Source: Mycoplasma sp. CAG:472
GTDB taxonomy: Bacteria; Bacillota_I; Bacilli_A; RF39; UBA660
DNA: 64,000 bases
Assembly: GCA_000437315.1 (NCBI GenBank)
Contig: FR899415.1
Location: 1 to 64,000, forward strand
Direction of reading: 5' to 3'
The notes beneath the pieces were generated by a model. The model had not been told where the DNA came from. It saw only the letters and a program-made list of their open reading frames with translations, and made no database searches. Below are positions 51,891-60,986 of this stretch, in pieces. Each line of letters starts with the position of its first letter. Positions within the stretch are counted from its first letter, which is position 1. The translations under genes and the position numbers were made by a program.

Positions 51891-52616
51891 CTACCTTTCT
51901 ATTTTTAATACTTTTTCTTTATATAAATCCTGGCTATAAAAACCTTTACAGGCTTTTTCAAAATAACGATAGAATAAATCAATAGTTGTACCAATTGTAT
52001 TTACTGCTTCATTATAGTTTTGATCAACCATATATTTAGCAAAACAATCAGCAATAAATTCGCTTATCGAAGACATTGTATATTTTGGATAATTTTCATC
52101 TATTTGCATAAGTTCTTTTATTTTTTCTAATGTAACAATATTTTTTTCAATGCAAAGCATCCTCGATAAAATATGGCCTATTTCATGATAAACACAAGAT
52201 GTAACATTTGTACAATATGTCAAATTTTTTGTTTTAAATTGCCTAAACATATATCTTAAATCTTCATAAGAATCCTTTTCATTTATACATATTCCTGAAA
52301 AAAGTAATCTATTATAATACATTAGAGCATTTAACTTTTCATAATTATTTGTATCATCAACATTAAGATAAGCAGCACAAAATGATGATGTTTTGTATAG
52401 GGTTTTTAAATCATAATTTACGGGTCTTTGATTATAAGTTTGAACTGCCATAATATTTCTTTTTTCAAGTACATATGGATAATCACCAATACAATTTATA
52501 ACATTTTTTAAAAGTGGATATCTTTGGAAACACTCCTCTAAAGCAGAAAAAAATTCAATTCCTATACGATAATCAATTTTAGATAAATTGCAATCTGGTA
52601 CTCCGAAAATTTCCAT
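51891..52616 (-). CDS. Putative HExxH zinc-peptidase-like protein, paralogue 2
   Basis: 241 residues. CVYHEIGHILSRML (about residue 146) contains HExxH, with SEFIADCFAKYM about 40 residues further; here the candidate third ligand is Glu in EFIAD. The N-terminal helical part (FQRYPLLKNVINCIGDYPYV) parallels paralogue 1. Cytoplasmic by sequence. Its stop lies three bases upstream of the 51887 gene start. Proteolytic activity is inferred from the motif only. Confidence 0.65.
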   Translation of the reverse strand: MEIFGVPDCNLSKIDYRIGIEFFSALEECFQRYPLLKNVINCIGDYPYVLEKRNIMAVQTYNQRPVNYDLKTLYKTSSFCAAYLNVDDTNNYEKLNALMYYNRLLFSGICINEKDSYEDLRYMFRQFKTKNLTYCTNVTSCVYHEIGHILSRMLCIEKNIVTLEKIKELMQIDENYPKYTMSSISEFIADCFAKYMVDQNYNEAVNTIGTTIDLFYRYFEKACKGFYSQDLYKEKVLKIER

Positions 52617-52618
52617 AA

Positions 52619-53167
52619 TTAAATCCTTCTTTTTCTTGTTAAATCAATATTTAATTTATTAAGAACATCAATTTTCTTATATTTTAAATCTTCGAGTAAA
52701 GTATTTTCTTGTGTAATAGCATTGTCTACTGAAGTAACACTTAAAATATTTGCATAACCAGTTTTTTGAATATTAATTATAGTATTAATTAAATTATTAG
52801 CGATAACTTTTTCAATTTGGTTTATAGTTTCAATATCATTTATTTCCATGATTGCACCACCAGATTTAATTACTAAATCTTCATTTACTAAAGAAAAAGT
52901 AATTAAAAATTGTCCATTTGCAAAAGTTGTTGTTACATATTTAACAATTGAGTCTTCATCATTAAAGATATAATATTCAAATTCACTAGTCTCACTATTC
53001 ATCACACTAATTTTATTATCTCCTTTTACAAGGATTAAAACATTACCTTTTATAAATACTCTTTGCATTGAGGCAAGATTTAGCATTCCATCACTGTTTT
53101 TAAGTGGATAAATAAGTGCATTTTTTAAATTATAATAATATTTTTCTCTTAAATCTAAGTTTTTCAT
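52619..53167 (-). CDS. Protein of unknown function heading the HExxH operon
   Basis: 182 residues: MKNLDLREKYYYNLKNALIY, beta-rich centre (VFIKGNVLILVKGDNKISVM, GQFLITFSLVNEDLVIKSGG), then a helical end with basic terminus LTRKRRI. No family recognised and unrelated to the helical family. First gene of the operon behind a promoter repeated upstream of 53374-54078, so probably co-regulated with that gene. Confidence 0.6.
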   Translation of the reverse strand: MKNLDLREKYYYNLKNALIYPLKNSDGMLNLASMQRVFIKGNVLILVKGDNKISVMNSETSEFEYYIFNDEDSIVKYVTTTFANGQFLITFSLVNEDLVIKSGGAIMEINDIETINQIEKVIANNLINTIINIQKTGYANILSVTSVDNAITQENTLLEDLKYKKIDVLNKLNIDLTRKRRI

Positions 53168-53176
53168 GTTTATTCT

Positions 53177-53229
53177 CCCCCTTTTTCGTGAAACCTATGA
53201 TAACACAAAATAAATAAATAGTCAAATTA
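53177..53229 (-). promoter_or_regulatory. Duplicated 53-bp promoter/leader block, copy 1
   Basis: TTGACT (53220-53225), 17-base spacer, TATCAT (53197-53202), then a leader with CACGAAAAAGGGGG that supplies the ribosome binding site of the operon. One mismatch to 54121-54173. Confidence 0.75.
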
Positions 53230-53247
53230 TTGACATACCTAAAAAAT

Positions 53248-53285
53248 AATCAATAAAAAAATATAGTAATTTATACTACATTTTT
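53248..53285. repeat. 38-bp duplicated terminator/gene-end block, copy 2 (relic)
   Basis: Copy of 48814-48851 with one mismatch, here without intact flanking genes. The codons INKKI-stop (plus) and KNVV-stop (minus) are kept, marking it as the scar of a duplicated and lost gene pair. Confidence 0.75.
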
Positions 53286-53373
53286 AAAAATCGTTATAAC
53301 ATTCTAAAATACTTTTCAAAGTACAGTTAATTCTATTATAAAAATTATAAAATATTCATAAATATTAATTATA

Positions 53374-54078
53374 TTATCTTGCAATAACAAAATCTTGTTC
53401 AACATCATTATTTAAATATGAAGATAAATTCTTAAATAATAACTCATTAAATAGACTTATTAAATATTTTTGTTCTTCGTTTTCATATTTAATATTTGAA
53501 ATATTATTTGTATGTTTTAAAATAATTTTTTTTGCATATTCACTATCAATTTTTGGTAAATCACAAGATATTTTTGTAATATCTAAATAATTATTAATCA
53601 TTAATCTTTCAAATTCAGGGTTACACATCATATACTTAATAACCATCTTCATAAATTCTAAATTAATTTTGTTAGAATATGTAGCATCTTTATTACTTAA
53701 ATCATTTGTAATTACAGCATGTAAATCTTTCAAAGTTTTAATAATAAAAGGATGTAATAATATATCATTTGATCCAGTAATGGATTTATAGTTATAAAGT
53801 ACTTTACACTTTAATCTATTGCGATTAACTATACCTTCAGTAACTTTTACATCTTCTGAAGCACTAACAAGTCCAAGATAACATAAACAGCAATCTTCAT
53901 ATTCTAATAAAGGTGCAAGTTCATTTAATAAATTGATAACCTCACTTTGTTTATTATTTTCATATAATTTAATAAGATTTTCATATTTTGTAACAACCTG
54001 TAAAGCATAATAATTTAATTCGGTTTCCGCAAATAATTGTCCTTCAGTTTTTTCATTACTATTAATTACATTTAACAT
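53374..54078 (-). CDS. Helical protein of unknown function, cluster family member
   Basis: 234 residues; closest to 49561-50274. Shared blocks include EGIVNRNRLKCKVLYNYKSI, TGSNDILLHPFIIKTLKDLH and MCNPEFERLMINNYLDITKI. It stands apart from the operon as a single gene behind copy 2 of the duplicated promoter. Function unknown. Confidence 0.65.
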   Translation of the reverse strand: MLNVINSNEKTEGQLFAETELNYYALQVVTKYENLIKLYENNKQSEVINLLNELAPLLEYEDCCLCYLGLVSASEDVKVTEGIVNRNRLKCKVLYNYKSITGSNDILLHPFIIKTLKDLHAVITNDLSNKDATYSNKINLEFMKMVIKYMMCNPEFERLMINNYLDITKISCDLPKIDSEYAKKIILKHTNNISNIKYENEEQKYLISLFNELLFKNLSSYLNNDVEQDFVIAR

Positions 54079-54120
54079 ATATATTCATTTCCTTTCTTTT
54101 ACAAGTGGATAAATATTAAT

Positions 54121-54173
54121 CCCCCTTTTTCGTGAAAACTATGATAACACAAAATAAATAAATAGTCAAATTA
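54121..54173 (-). promoter_or_regulatory. Duplicated 53-bp promoter/leader block, copy 2
   Basis: TTGACT (54164-54169), 17-base spacer, TATCAT (54141-54146). Drives 53374-54078. Confidence 0.75.
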
Positions 54174-54205
54174 AGTATATGATGGTATAATAGATATGAT
54201 GACTT

Positions 54206-55402
54206 ATGAATATATTAGCAAATAGTATTAGACCTAAAACTCTTGATGATGTTCTTGGACAAGAGCATTTAATAGGTAAAGGCAAAGTACTTAGAAATTT
54301 AATTGAAAATAAAAAAATGTTCTCTCTTATTTTATATGGAACACCAGGAATTGGCAAAACAACCCTTGCAAAAGTAATTGCAAATGAAATGAATATGCCA
54401 TATGAGTTTTTAAATGCAACTCAAAATAATAAAGATGATTTTTTAAGAGCAATTAATGATGCAAGACTTTCTGGTGAAAAAATAATAATTATTGATGAAA
54501 TCCATCGAATGAATAAAGATAAGCAAGATATACTACTTCCTTATCTTGAAAATGGTACAGTTATTTTAATTGGTCTTACTACCTCAAATCCATTTATAAA
54601 GGTAAATCCTGCAATAAGAAGTAGATGTACAATTTTTGAACTTAAAGCCCTTTCTAAAGAAGATATTAAAAAAGGATTAGAAAAAGCCCTATCATATCTT
54701 CCTGATATTGATATTTCTGATGATGCACTAATGTATATTGCAGGTGCAAGTGGTGGCGATGTTAGATGCGCTTACAATATTTTGGAAGTAGCATATTATG
54801 CCTTTAAAAAAGATATTACCGTTGATAAAATAAAGGAAATTATTCCTAAGGCAAATGTTTTTATTGATGAAAGTGATGATGGACATTATGATGCATTAAG
54901 TGCCCTTCAAAAAAGTATTCGAGGAAGTGACATTGATGCTTCTTTACACTACCTTGCAAGACTACTTTATGCTGGTGATTTAGATTCTATAGAACGAAGA
55001 CTATCTGTTATTGCTTATGAAGATATAGGTCTTGCAAATCCTGGTATTGGACCTAGACTTGATAGTGCTATTAATGCCGCTGAAAGAGTTGGTTTTCCTG
55101 AATGTAATATCATTTTAGGAACTATTGTTACAGAAATGGCAATGTCTCCCAAAAGTAATAGTGTATATCTAGCAATAAATAAAGCAATTAGTGATTTAAA
55201 TGAAAAAGGTGCTACAAAAATACCTGATAATATTAAAACAAATTCAAGTGCATATTTATATCCTCATAATTATAAAAATCATTATGTTAAACAAAATTAT
55301 ATGCCTAAAGAATATATAGGAAGTAAATATTATATTCCCCAAGAAAATAATATAGAAAATGGACTAAATAAAGTCTATAATGAAAGGACTGGTAAAAAAT
55401 GA
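54206..55402 (+). CDS. rarA: Replication-associated recombination protein A (RarA/MgsA)
   Basis: A 398-residue AAA+ ATPase of clamp-loader type that acts at stalled replication forks. It starts NILANSIRPKTLDDVLGQEH; Walker A is GTPGIGKTT, Walker B IIDEIHR, sensor/arginine-finger region AIRSRCTIFEL, and the C-terminal tetramerisation domain carries YEDIGLANP. TATAAT at 54186-54191 puts the transcript start only about 8 bases before the ATG, with no ribosome binding site. It overlaps gpsA by ATGA. Confidence 0.96.
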   Translation: MNILANSIRPKTLDDVLGQEHLIGKGKVLRNLIENKKMFSLILYGTPGIGKTTLAKVIANEMNMPYEFLNATQNNKDDFLRAINDARLSGEKIIIIDEIHRMNKDKQDILLPYLENGTVILIGLTTSNPFIKVNPAIRSRCTIFELKALSKEDIKKGLEKALSYLPDIDISDDALMYIAGASGGDVRCAYNILEVAYYAFKKDITVDKIKEIIPKANVFIDESDDGHYDALSALQKSIRGSDIDASLHYLARLLYAGDLDSIERRLSVIAYEDIGLANPGIGPRLDSAINAAERVGFPECNIILGTIVTEMAMSPKSNSVYLAINKAISDLNEKGATKIPDNIKTNSSAYLYPHNYKNHYVKQNYMPKEYIGSKYYIPQENNIENGLNKVYNERTGKK

Positions 55403-56376
55403 AAATAGCAATGCTTGGAACTGGAGCTTATGGTCTTGCCCTTGCTAGTAAACTTGCAGGTAATGGTCATAAAGTTGTAATGTGGACTGAAAATAAAGAT
55501 AAAGAAAAAGAGTATCAAACTACTCATAATTTAAAAAGTATAAATTCAAGTTATGAACTTTCAGATAATATAGAGGTAACCTCAAATATAGAGGATGTAA
55601 TGAATGGTGCAAAAATAATATTTTTTACATGTGCATCAAAATATACAAATGAAGTAGCAAGTATGATTCTTCCCTACTTTGAAAAAGATATGGTAATATG
55701 TATTGCTAGTAAAGGTATCGAAGAAAAAACTTGCCATTTACTTTCAAATGTAATTAAGTTTATTTTAAATGCTAAAAATGTTACAGTTATATCTGGCCCA
55801 ACTTTTGCCGTTGATATGCTTGCCAAAGAACCTGTTGCTTTAGCAATTGCTGGTACCAATAGAAAAAGTCAAAATTTAGTAATTAAAGCATTATCTTGTG
55901 ACACAGTAAAACTTAGAATTTCAAAAGATTTAATTGGAGTACAAATATGCGGTGCTGTAAAAAATATCTTTGCTATTGCCTCGGGTATTTTGGGAGGTTT
56001 AGGCTATTCAGAAAGTACAAGAGCATTTTTAATTAATGAATCACTTCACGATATAAAAGATCTAATTTACTTTATGGGTGGAAAGCCTAAAACTATACTA
56101 TCTTTTGCAGGAGTTGGTGATTTACTAATGACATGTATGAGTACAAAAAGTCGTAACTATTCATTTGGTTATGTAATTGGAAATACTAAAGATAAAGATA
56201 AAATAAATGATTTTTTAAATACCCATACTGTCGAAGGTTATTATACATTAAAAACTGTTATGCTTCTTTTAAAAAAGAAAAATATAAATATTGAACTTAT
56301 ATCACTTATTAATGATATTGTTGATTATAAAGAAAGTCCAGAAAAATTAAGTGAATTTCTTATAAACAAAAAATAG
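55399..56376 (+). CDS. gpsA: Glycerol-3-phosphate dehydrogenase [NAD(P)+]
   Basis: A 325-residue enzyme making sn-glycerol 3-phosphate for phospholipids. The Rossmann motif MLGTGAYGLALASKLAGNGH, the VISGPTFAVDMLAKEP segment with VQICGAVKNIFAIASG (catalytic Lys region) and FAGVGDLLMTC...SRNYSFG are all characteristic. Coupled to rarA by a four-base overlap, and followed by a terminator. Confidence 0.96.
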   Translation: MKIAMLGTGAYGLALASKLAGNGHKVVMWTENKDKEKEYQTTHNLKSINSSYELSDNIEVTSNIEDVMNGAKIIFFTCASKYTNEVASMILPYFEKDMVICIASKGIEEKTCHLLSNVIKFILNAKNVTVISGPTFAVDMLAKEPVALAIAGTNRKSQNLVIKALSCDTVKLRISKDLIGVQICGAVKNIFAIASGILGGLGYSESTRAFLINESLHDIKDLIYFMGGKPKTILSFAGVGDLLMTCMSTKSRNYSFGYVIGNTKDKDKINDFLNTHTVEGYYTLKTVMLLLKKKNINIELISLINDIVDYKESPEKLSEFLINKK

Positions 56377-56398
56377 CAAATTAAATTGCTATTTTTTT
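56371..56398 (+). terminator. Terminator of rarA-gpsA
   Basis: AAATAGCAA / TTGCTATTT stem then a T-run. Confidence 0.8.
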
Positions 56399-56403
56399 AA
56401 AAT

Positions 56404-57909
56404 TTAAAAAAGTGGAGCAAAAAGTCTTAATATAGATTGCCAAATACCTTTAAAAAAACCAACTTTTACATTTTTATTAGTTAAGATTGTACAATTATCT
56501 AATGTATCTAAAACATCTTTTTTAATATTTTTAATTTCTTTTACATTTTCCATATAAATAGCATTCTCAAAATGTAAATATAAACTTCGATAATCCATAT
56601 TTATAGTTCCCACTACTGCTTTAGTATCATCAGAAACAAATACTTTTGAATGAACAAATCCATCATTATATTTACATATTTTAACTCCATTTTTTGTTAA
56701 ATAAGGAAAAAATGAACTAGTTTGAGTATAAACTATTTTTTTATCAGGAACACCTGGTACAATAATTTTAACATCAACACCTCTTTTAGCTGCTCTTACT
56801 AAAGTATTTTGCATATCTGTATCAATTATTAAATAAGGTGTCATGATATAAACATATTTTTTAGCGCTATTAATAATATTTATATAAACATCTTCCGCAA
56901 CAAATGGTTTATATATAGGGGATATTCCATAAGGTAATACATAACCATTATTACATTTTTTATTAGAAAAGTCATATTTAAATTTTAATAAATCTTCGTC
57001 CTCTTTTATATTTGCATTCCATAAACTACAAAACATTACTGTAAAATTAAATACGGCATCACCCTCTATTTTAATTCCATTATCTTTCCATACTCCTAGT
57101 TTACTATTAATATTTATATATTCATCACTTATATTTACACCGCCAGAAAAAGCAACTTTTCCATCAATTATTGTCATTTTTCTATGATCTCTATTATTCA
57201 TAAATATACCCTTAAATGGGCTAACCTTATTAAAGGGAATACATTTAATACCATAAGTTGATAATTGTTTAGGATAATTTGTTGAAAGCATAGCAATACT
57301 ACCCATATCATCATAAATTATTCTAACATCTACTCCTAAAGAAGCTTTTTCCTTTAATATATCTAAAATATTTTCAAGCATAATACCATTATTAATAATA
57401 AAATATTCCATAAATATAAATTTTTCTGCACTTTTTAATTCTTTTAATAGAGACGGATAAAAATCTTGCCCAAAATTATAATATTTAACATCATTATTTG
57501 TTGAGGCAGGAAATCGTGCATAATTATTTAAATATTTTAGGTTATCTAAATAATTATCATTTATTTGTTTAGTAATATCATTATCTTGTTTTAAGTATTT
57601 TTGATACTCATTTTCTGTATTATAAATGTTTTTAAGTAATTTATTTTTAGCATAACTACCACCTAGAGTTAAAAGTAAGATAGTTCCAAAAATTGGAAAT
57701 ACTAATATAAGCATAATCCAAGGTAAATCATTAGATAAGTTTGTACTATCCTTTAAAAGTTTCAAAACAATAAGTATACTTAATATATCATAAATAATAC
57801 CTATAATAGTTATATTGTTATGAAAATATAATTGAATTAATATATGAAATCCAAATTGTAATATTACGCCCAAAATAACTATTATTGCTCTTTTTATTGC
57901 ATTAACCAT
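56404..57909 (-). CDS. cls: Cardiolipin synthase (phospholipase D family)
   Basis: About 501 residues; the ATG at 57909 follows GAAAGGA (an ATG at 57924 lacks such a site). Two N-terminal membrane helices with a PLDc_N segment (LPWIMLILVFPIFGTILLLT), then two HKD motifs: DHRKMTIIDGKVAFSGG and VHSKVFVSDDTKAVVGTINM. It joins two phosphatidylglycerols to cardiolipin at the membrane. Convergent with gpsA, another phospholipid gene. Confidence 0.93.
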   Translation of the reverse strand: MVNAIKRAIIVILGVILQFGFHILIQLYFHNNITIIGIIYDILSILIVLKLLKDSTNLSNDLPWIMLILVFPIFGTILLLTLGGSYAKNKLLKNIYNTENEYQKYLKQDNDITKQINDNYLDNLKYLNNYARFPASTNNDVKYYNFGQDFYPSLLKELKSAEKFIFMEYFIINNGIMLENILDILKEKASLGVDVRIIYDDMGSIAMLSTNYPKQLSTYGIKCIPFNKVSPFKGIFMNNRDHRKMTIIDGKVAFSGGVNISDEYININSKLGVWKDNGIKIEGDAVFNFTVMFCSLWNANIKEDEDLLKFKYDFSNKKCNNGYVLPYGISPIYKPFVAEDVYINIINSAKKYVYIMTPYLIIDTDMQNTLVRAAKRGVDVKIIVPGVPDKKIVYTQTSSFFPYLTKNGVKICKYNDGFVHSKVFVSDDTKAVVGTINMDYRSLYLHFENAIYMENVKEIKNIKKDVLDTLDNCTILTNKNVKVGFFKGIWQSILRLFAPLF

Positions 57910-57976
57910 AAATGATCCTTTCATTTTTTTATTGTACTATTTTGCAATTAAATTTTCAATAGTTTTAATTTATTTA

Positions 57977-59842
57977 TTATTTTTTATATTCATTTTTTAT
58001 TTTATTATAAATAGATTCTTCATCTAAATTATTTAATCTTATAAGTTCCTCCCTTGTAGCAGTAAACATAAATTTATTAGGAATATTATAAACATAAAAA
58101 TCATTTTTACTATTAATTTTACTTGCAAATGATAAAACTATACTATCTAAACTACAACCTTCCATACTCTCTTCATAAATAAATACTTTTTTATAATATT
58201 TTAGTATTTTAGTAAGCATTTTTTCATCTATTGGCTTTAAGAATCTAGCATTAATAATTGTAAGATTTATATTATCTTTAGAAAGTTTTTCACAAATATT
58301 TTGTGCTCTACTTACAAAATCACCATATGTAATAATTATACCATCTTCTCCGGAGGCAATTACACTCCAAGAACCCAAAACAATATCTTCTTTCTTTTGA
58401 AAATCATACTTTAAATTTATTTTGGGATATCTTATTGCAAATGGTTTGTCAGTTTTTAATGCAAGTTCTAAAAGATTATCAGCTTCTTTAGGACTCGATG
58501 GCATAGATATAACCATATTAGGAATAGGAAGTAGCATTGGCACGTCAAATAGCCCTTGATGAGTTTCACCATCTGAGGATACAAAACCTGCCCTATCAAT
58601 ACATATAATTACGTGTTCATTCATTCTCGCAATATCATGGACAATTTCATCATAACCACGCTGAAGAAAACTTGAGTAAATAAAACATATTGGTTTTTTA
58701 CCATTTTCAGCAAGGGAAGAAGCTAAAACTAAAGCATGTTCTTCATTAATGCCAACATCAATAAACTGTTTAGGAAGTTTTTCTTTTATAATACTAAGTT
58801 TACATCCCTTTTCCATCGCAGGTGTAATAACAATTATATCTTTATCTTTTTTAGCATAATTTAAAACATACGAACTCATTATTTCACTATATGATGGTAA
58901 ATTTGATATTTCTTTAGGTTTACCATCTTTTATATTAAAGGGTCCTACTCCGTGAAATGAACCAGTTTCATCATTTTCGGCAAGTTCATAACCAAAACCT
59001 TTTTTAGTAATTACATGAAGTAAAACAGGCTTATTAATATTTTTAACCATTTGCAAATACTTAATCATTTCATTAAAGTCTTCACCATCAATTGGTCCAA
59101 AATACTCAAAACCTAAAGAAGTAAATAAACTTCCTTTTTTTACATATAACATTTTAAAATTATCTTTAATATTATTTAAGGCATTAGCACACACTTTACC
59201 AAACTTTGTTTTATTTAAAAAACTTTTAGTGTTTTTCTTAACATCATTATAGCCTTTACCCGCTCTTACAGAATCTAAAAAATTATGAACTGCTCCAACA
59301 TTTTTAGAAATGCTCATTTCATTATCATTTAAAATAATAATAAGCCTTGTATTTAAACTTCCTATATGATTTAAGGCTTCAAAAGAAAGGCCATTAGAAA
59401 TAGAACCATCTCCGATGACACATACAACATTATAATCTTTTTTATCTAAATCTCTTGCTAAAGCAAAACCTAAGCCCGCCGATAAAGAAGTTGAACTATG
59501 TCCAGCTTCATAAACATCATATTTACTTTCACTTTTCTTTTGAAAACCCTCAAGGCCATTATATTTTCTTAAGTTTTTAAAATCTTTTGCTCTACCAGTT
59601 AATATTTTATATGGATATGTTTGATGGCCAACATCAAAAATTATTTTATCAATACTTGCATCAAATACTTTAAGCATCGCAATAGTTAAATCAGTAATTC
59701 CCAAATTTGATGATAAGTGACCTCCTGTATTAGAAACATTTTCTAAAATAAACTCCCGAATATCCGCTCCTAAAGTATCTAGTTCATCATTATTTAAATC
59801 TTTTAGAAAATCAGGATTTTTTATATTTTCAACCTTATCCAT
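57977..59842 (-). CDS. dxs: 1-deoxy-D-xylulose-5-phosphate synthase
   Basis: A 621-residue thiamine-diphosphate enzyme that starts the MEP isoprenoid pathway from pyruvate and glyceraldehyde 3-phosphate. N-terminal SNLGITDLTIAMLKVFD, DVGHQTYPYKILTGR, the ThDP motif VIGDGSISNGLSFEAL...NDN, the transketolase middle domain (DVGINEEHALVLASSLAENG; RAGFVSSDGETHQGLFD) and the C-terminal domain are present. It overlaps tcdA by 8 bases. Confidence 0.97.
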   Translation of the reverse strand: MDKVENIKNPDFLKDLNNDELDTLGADIREFILENVSNTGGHLSSNLGITDLTIAMLKVFDASIDKIIFDVGHQTYPYKILTGRAKDFKNLRKYNGLEGFQKKSESKYDVYEAGHSSTSLSAGLGFALARDLDKKDYNVVCVIGDGSISNGLSFEALNHIGSLNTRLIIILNDNEMSISKNVGAVHNFLDSVRAGKGYNDVKKNTKSFLNKTKFGKVCANALNNIKDNFKMLYVKKGSLFTSLGFEYFGPIDGEDFNEMIKYLQMVKNINKPVLLHVITKKGFGYELAENDETGSFHGVGPFNIKDGKPKEISNLPSYSEIMSSYVLNYAKKDKDIIVITPAMEKGCKLSIIKEKLPKQFIDVGINEEHALVLASSLAENGKKPICFIYSSFLQRGYDEIVHDIARMNEHVIICIDRAGFVSSDGETHQGLFDVPMLLPIPNMVISMPSSPKEADNLLELALKTDKPFAIRYPKINLKYDFQKKEDIVLGSWSVIASGEDGIIITYGDFVSRAQNICEKLSKDNINLTIINARFLKPIDEKMLTKILKYYKKVFIYEESMEGCSLDSIVLSFASKINSKNDFYVYNIPNKFMFTATREELIRLNNLDEESIYNKIKNEYKK

Positions 59843-60503
59843 TGATAATATCCTTTATTACATAGTCTGATAAATATATTCCCGCTACTGAAGTTGTACA
59901 TACATATGATGAAATTGGTTGACTTTTAATTGGCTTTTCTTTAGAACATATTACATTAACATCATCAAAAAATTCACATTTTTTAATTAAATAATGATTA
60001 AGTTTTTTACCAAGTGGATCAAATAAACTTTCTTTTAAAGTACTTTTACATACTAATTCAGGACAAACTCTATTACCAATTCCTAAAGAAACAATAATTT
60101 TCTTATTATATTTTTTAGCATTTATTATAAGATTTGCTTTTGCCGGAACACTATCACAAGCATCAATTATATAATCATATGAAGAAAAATCAAAATCTGA
60201 ATTAAAATCTAAAAATGTATCAAGTACATTAATATTAACATTTTCATTTATACTTTTTGCTCTTGCTAAAGCAGTATCTATTTTCTTTTTGCCTAATGAG
60301 TCAAGTGTAGCATATAACTGTCTATTTAAATTGCTTTCTTCATAAGTATCAAAATCAATAACTGTAATATTTTCTACTCCACATCTAATTAATGTTTCAA
60401 AACAAAAAGAACCTACTCCGCCAATTCCCACTAAAAGGATGTGAGCATTTTTAATCTTTTCTAAATTATTTTCTCCAAACAAATTTATTAATCTTTCTTT
60501 CAT
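59835..60503 (-). CDS. tcdA: tRNA threonylcarbamoyladenosine dehydratase
   Basis: A 222-residue E1-like (ThiF-fold) enzyme that cyclises t6A37 in tRNA to ct6A using ATP. ILLVGIGGVGSFCFETLIRC is the nucleotide-binding motif, with DFDTYEESNLNRQLYA following and YIIDACDSVPAKANLI. AGGAG precedes the ATG. In B. subtilis tcdA (yrvM) lies beside 6S RNA (bsrA) and rarA (yrvN); here a 6S-like RNA is directly upstream and rarA is 4 kb away. Confidence 0.93.
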   Translation of the reverse strand: MKERLINLFGENNLEKIKNAHILLVGIGGVGSFCFETLIRCGVENITVIDFDTYEESNLNRQLYATLDSLGKKKIDTALARAKSINENVNINVLDTFLDFNSDFDFSSYDYIIDACDSVPAKANLIINAKKYNKKIIVSLGIGNRVCPELVCKSTLKESLFDPLGKKLNHYLIKKCEFFDDVNVICSKEKPIKSQPISSYVCTTSVAGIYLSDYVIKDIING

Positions 60504-60516
60504 ACATACTCCTATT

Positions 60517-60703
60517 AAAAAACCCAGTAAGATTAGTCTATGCTAGATAAAATCCCGCGCTCTCCGCAGGTGGGCATCACATAAGTTATTTTAGGATTCT
60601 TATGTACTTAATGAATAAGCATTCTACACCATAACCTAATTAGATTCCCTTATTTCTATCTTTAGTCGGTTTTATACGCTATAAACTATCAACTAGGTAT
60701 CTT
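60517..60703 (-). ncRNA. ssrS: Probable 6S RNA
   Basis: A ~187-base non-coding segment on the minus strand lies just upstream of tcdA, the place of bsrA (6S-1) in Bacillus. It starts after a TGTTATAAT extended -10 (TATAAT at 60705-60710). Its two ends can pair in sections (AAGAT / ATCTT, AGT / ACT, TAG / CTA), it has a G+C-richer segment CCACCTGCGGAGAGCGCGGG, and it ends in a T-run. Length and long-hairpin outline fit 6S RNA, which mimics an open promoter to sequester sigma-A polymerase. Identification rests mainly on synteny and size, not on a computed structure. Confidence 0.65.
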
Positions 60704-60704
60704 A

Positions 60705-60710
60705 ATTATA
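60705..60710 (-). promoter_or_regulatory. -10 element of the 6S-like RNA
   Basis: Minus-strand TGTTATAAT (extended -10); the -35 region is poor. Confidence 0.5.
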
Positions 60711-60838
60711 ACAAACTATTTATATAAAATAAATATAATCATTAAAAGTTTACATTACATTTTTTCTATTTAGCATATTTACCTATAAAAATTATAATAT
60801 TATTTTACAGTAAAATAAGTGTCAATATAAAAAGAGAA

Positions 60839-60928
60839 CTATTCTCTTTTGAATTTAGGTTCTCCATACTCTCTTTACTGAAAATACATTCTAATTATAA
60901 TGCCATAAAATTTAGAAATAGTTGGCAA
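60839..60928 (-). pseudogene. DUF4160 gene remnant
   Basis: After AAAGGAG a TTG start (60928) opens MPTISKFYGIIIRMYFQ, the typical beginning of DUF4160 proteins, and is then cut by TAA (60875-60877). Reading on gives REYGEPKFKRE and a stop at 60839. Family members usually continue with a second Gln, then REHNPPHIHA.YGEY, so a nonsense change plus loss of about nine codons is the simplest explanation. DUF4160 genes are often found in toxin-antitoxin-like pairs with DUF2442. The rest of the gene is absent. Confidence 0.6.
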
Positions 60929-60986
60929 GTATAACTCCTTTCACTATAATTAAATCATTATATAGTGATTTTGCCAAAAACTAATT

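Noticed and set aside
48837..53167. Possible prophage or head-protein module because of HExxH genes and repeated paralogues
   Set aside because: No terminase, portal, capsid, integrase or attachment repeats; genes look like a chromosomal paralogue family.
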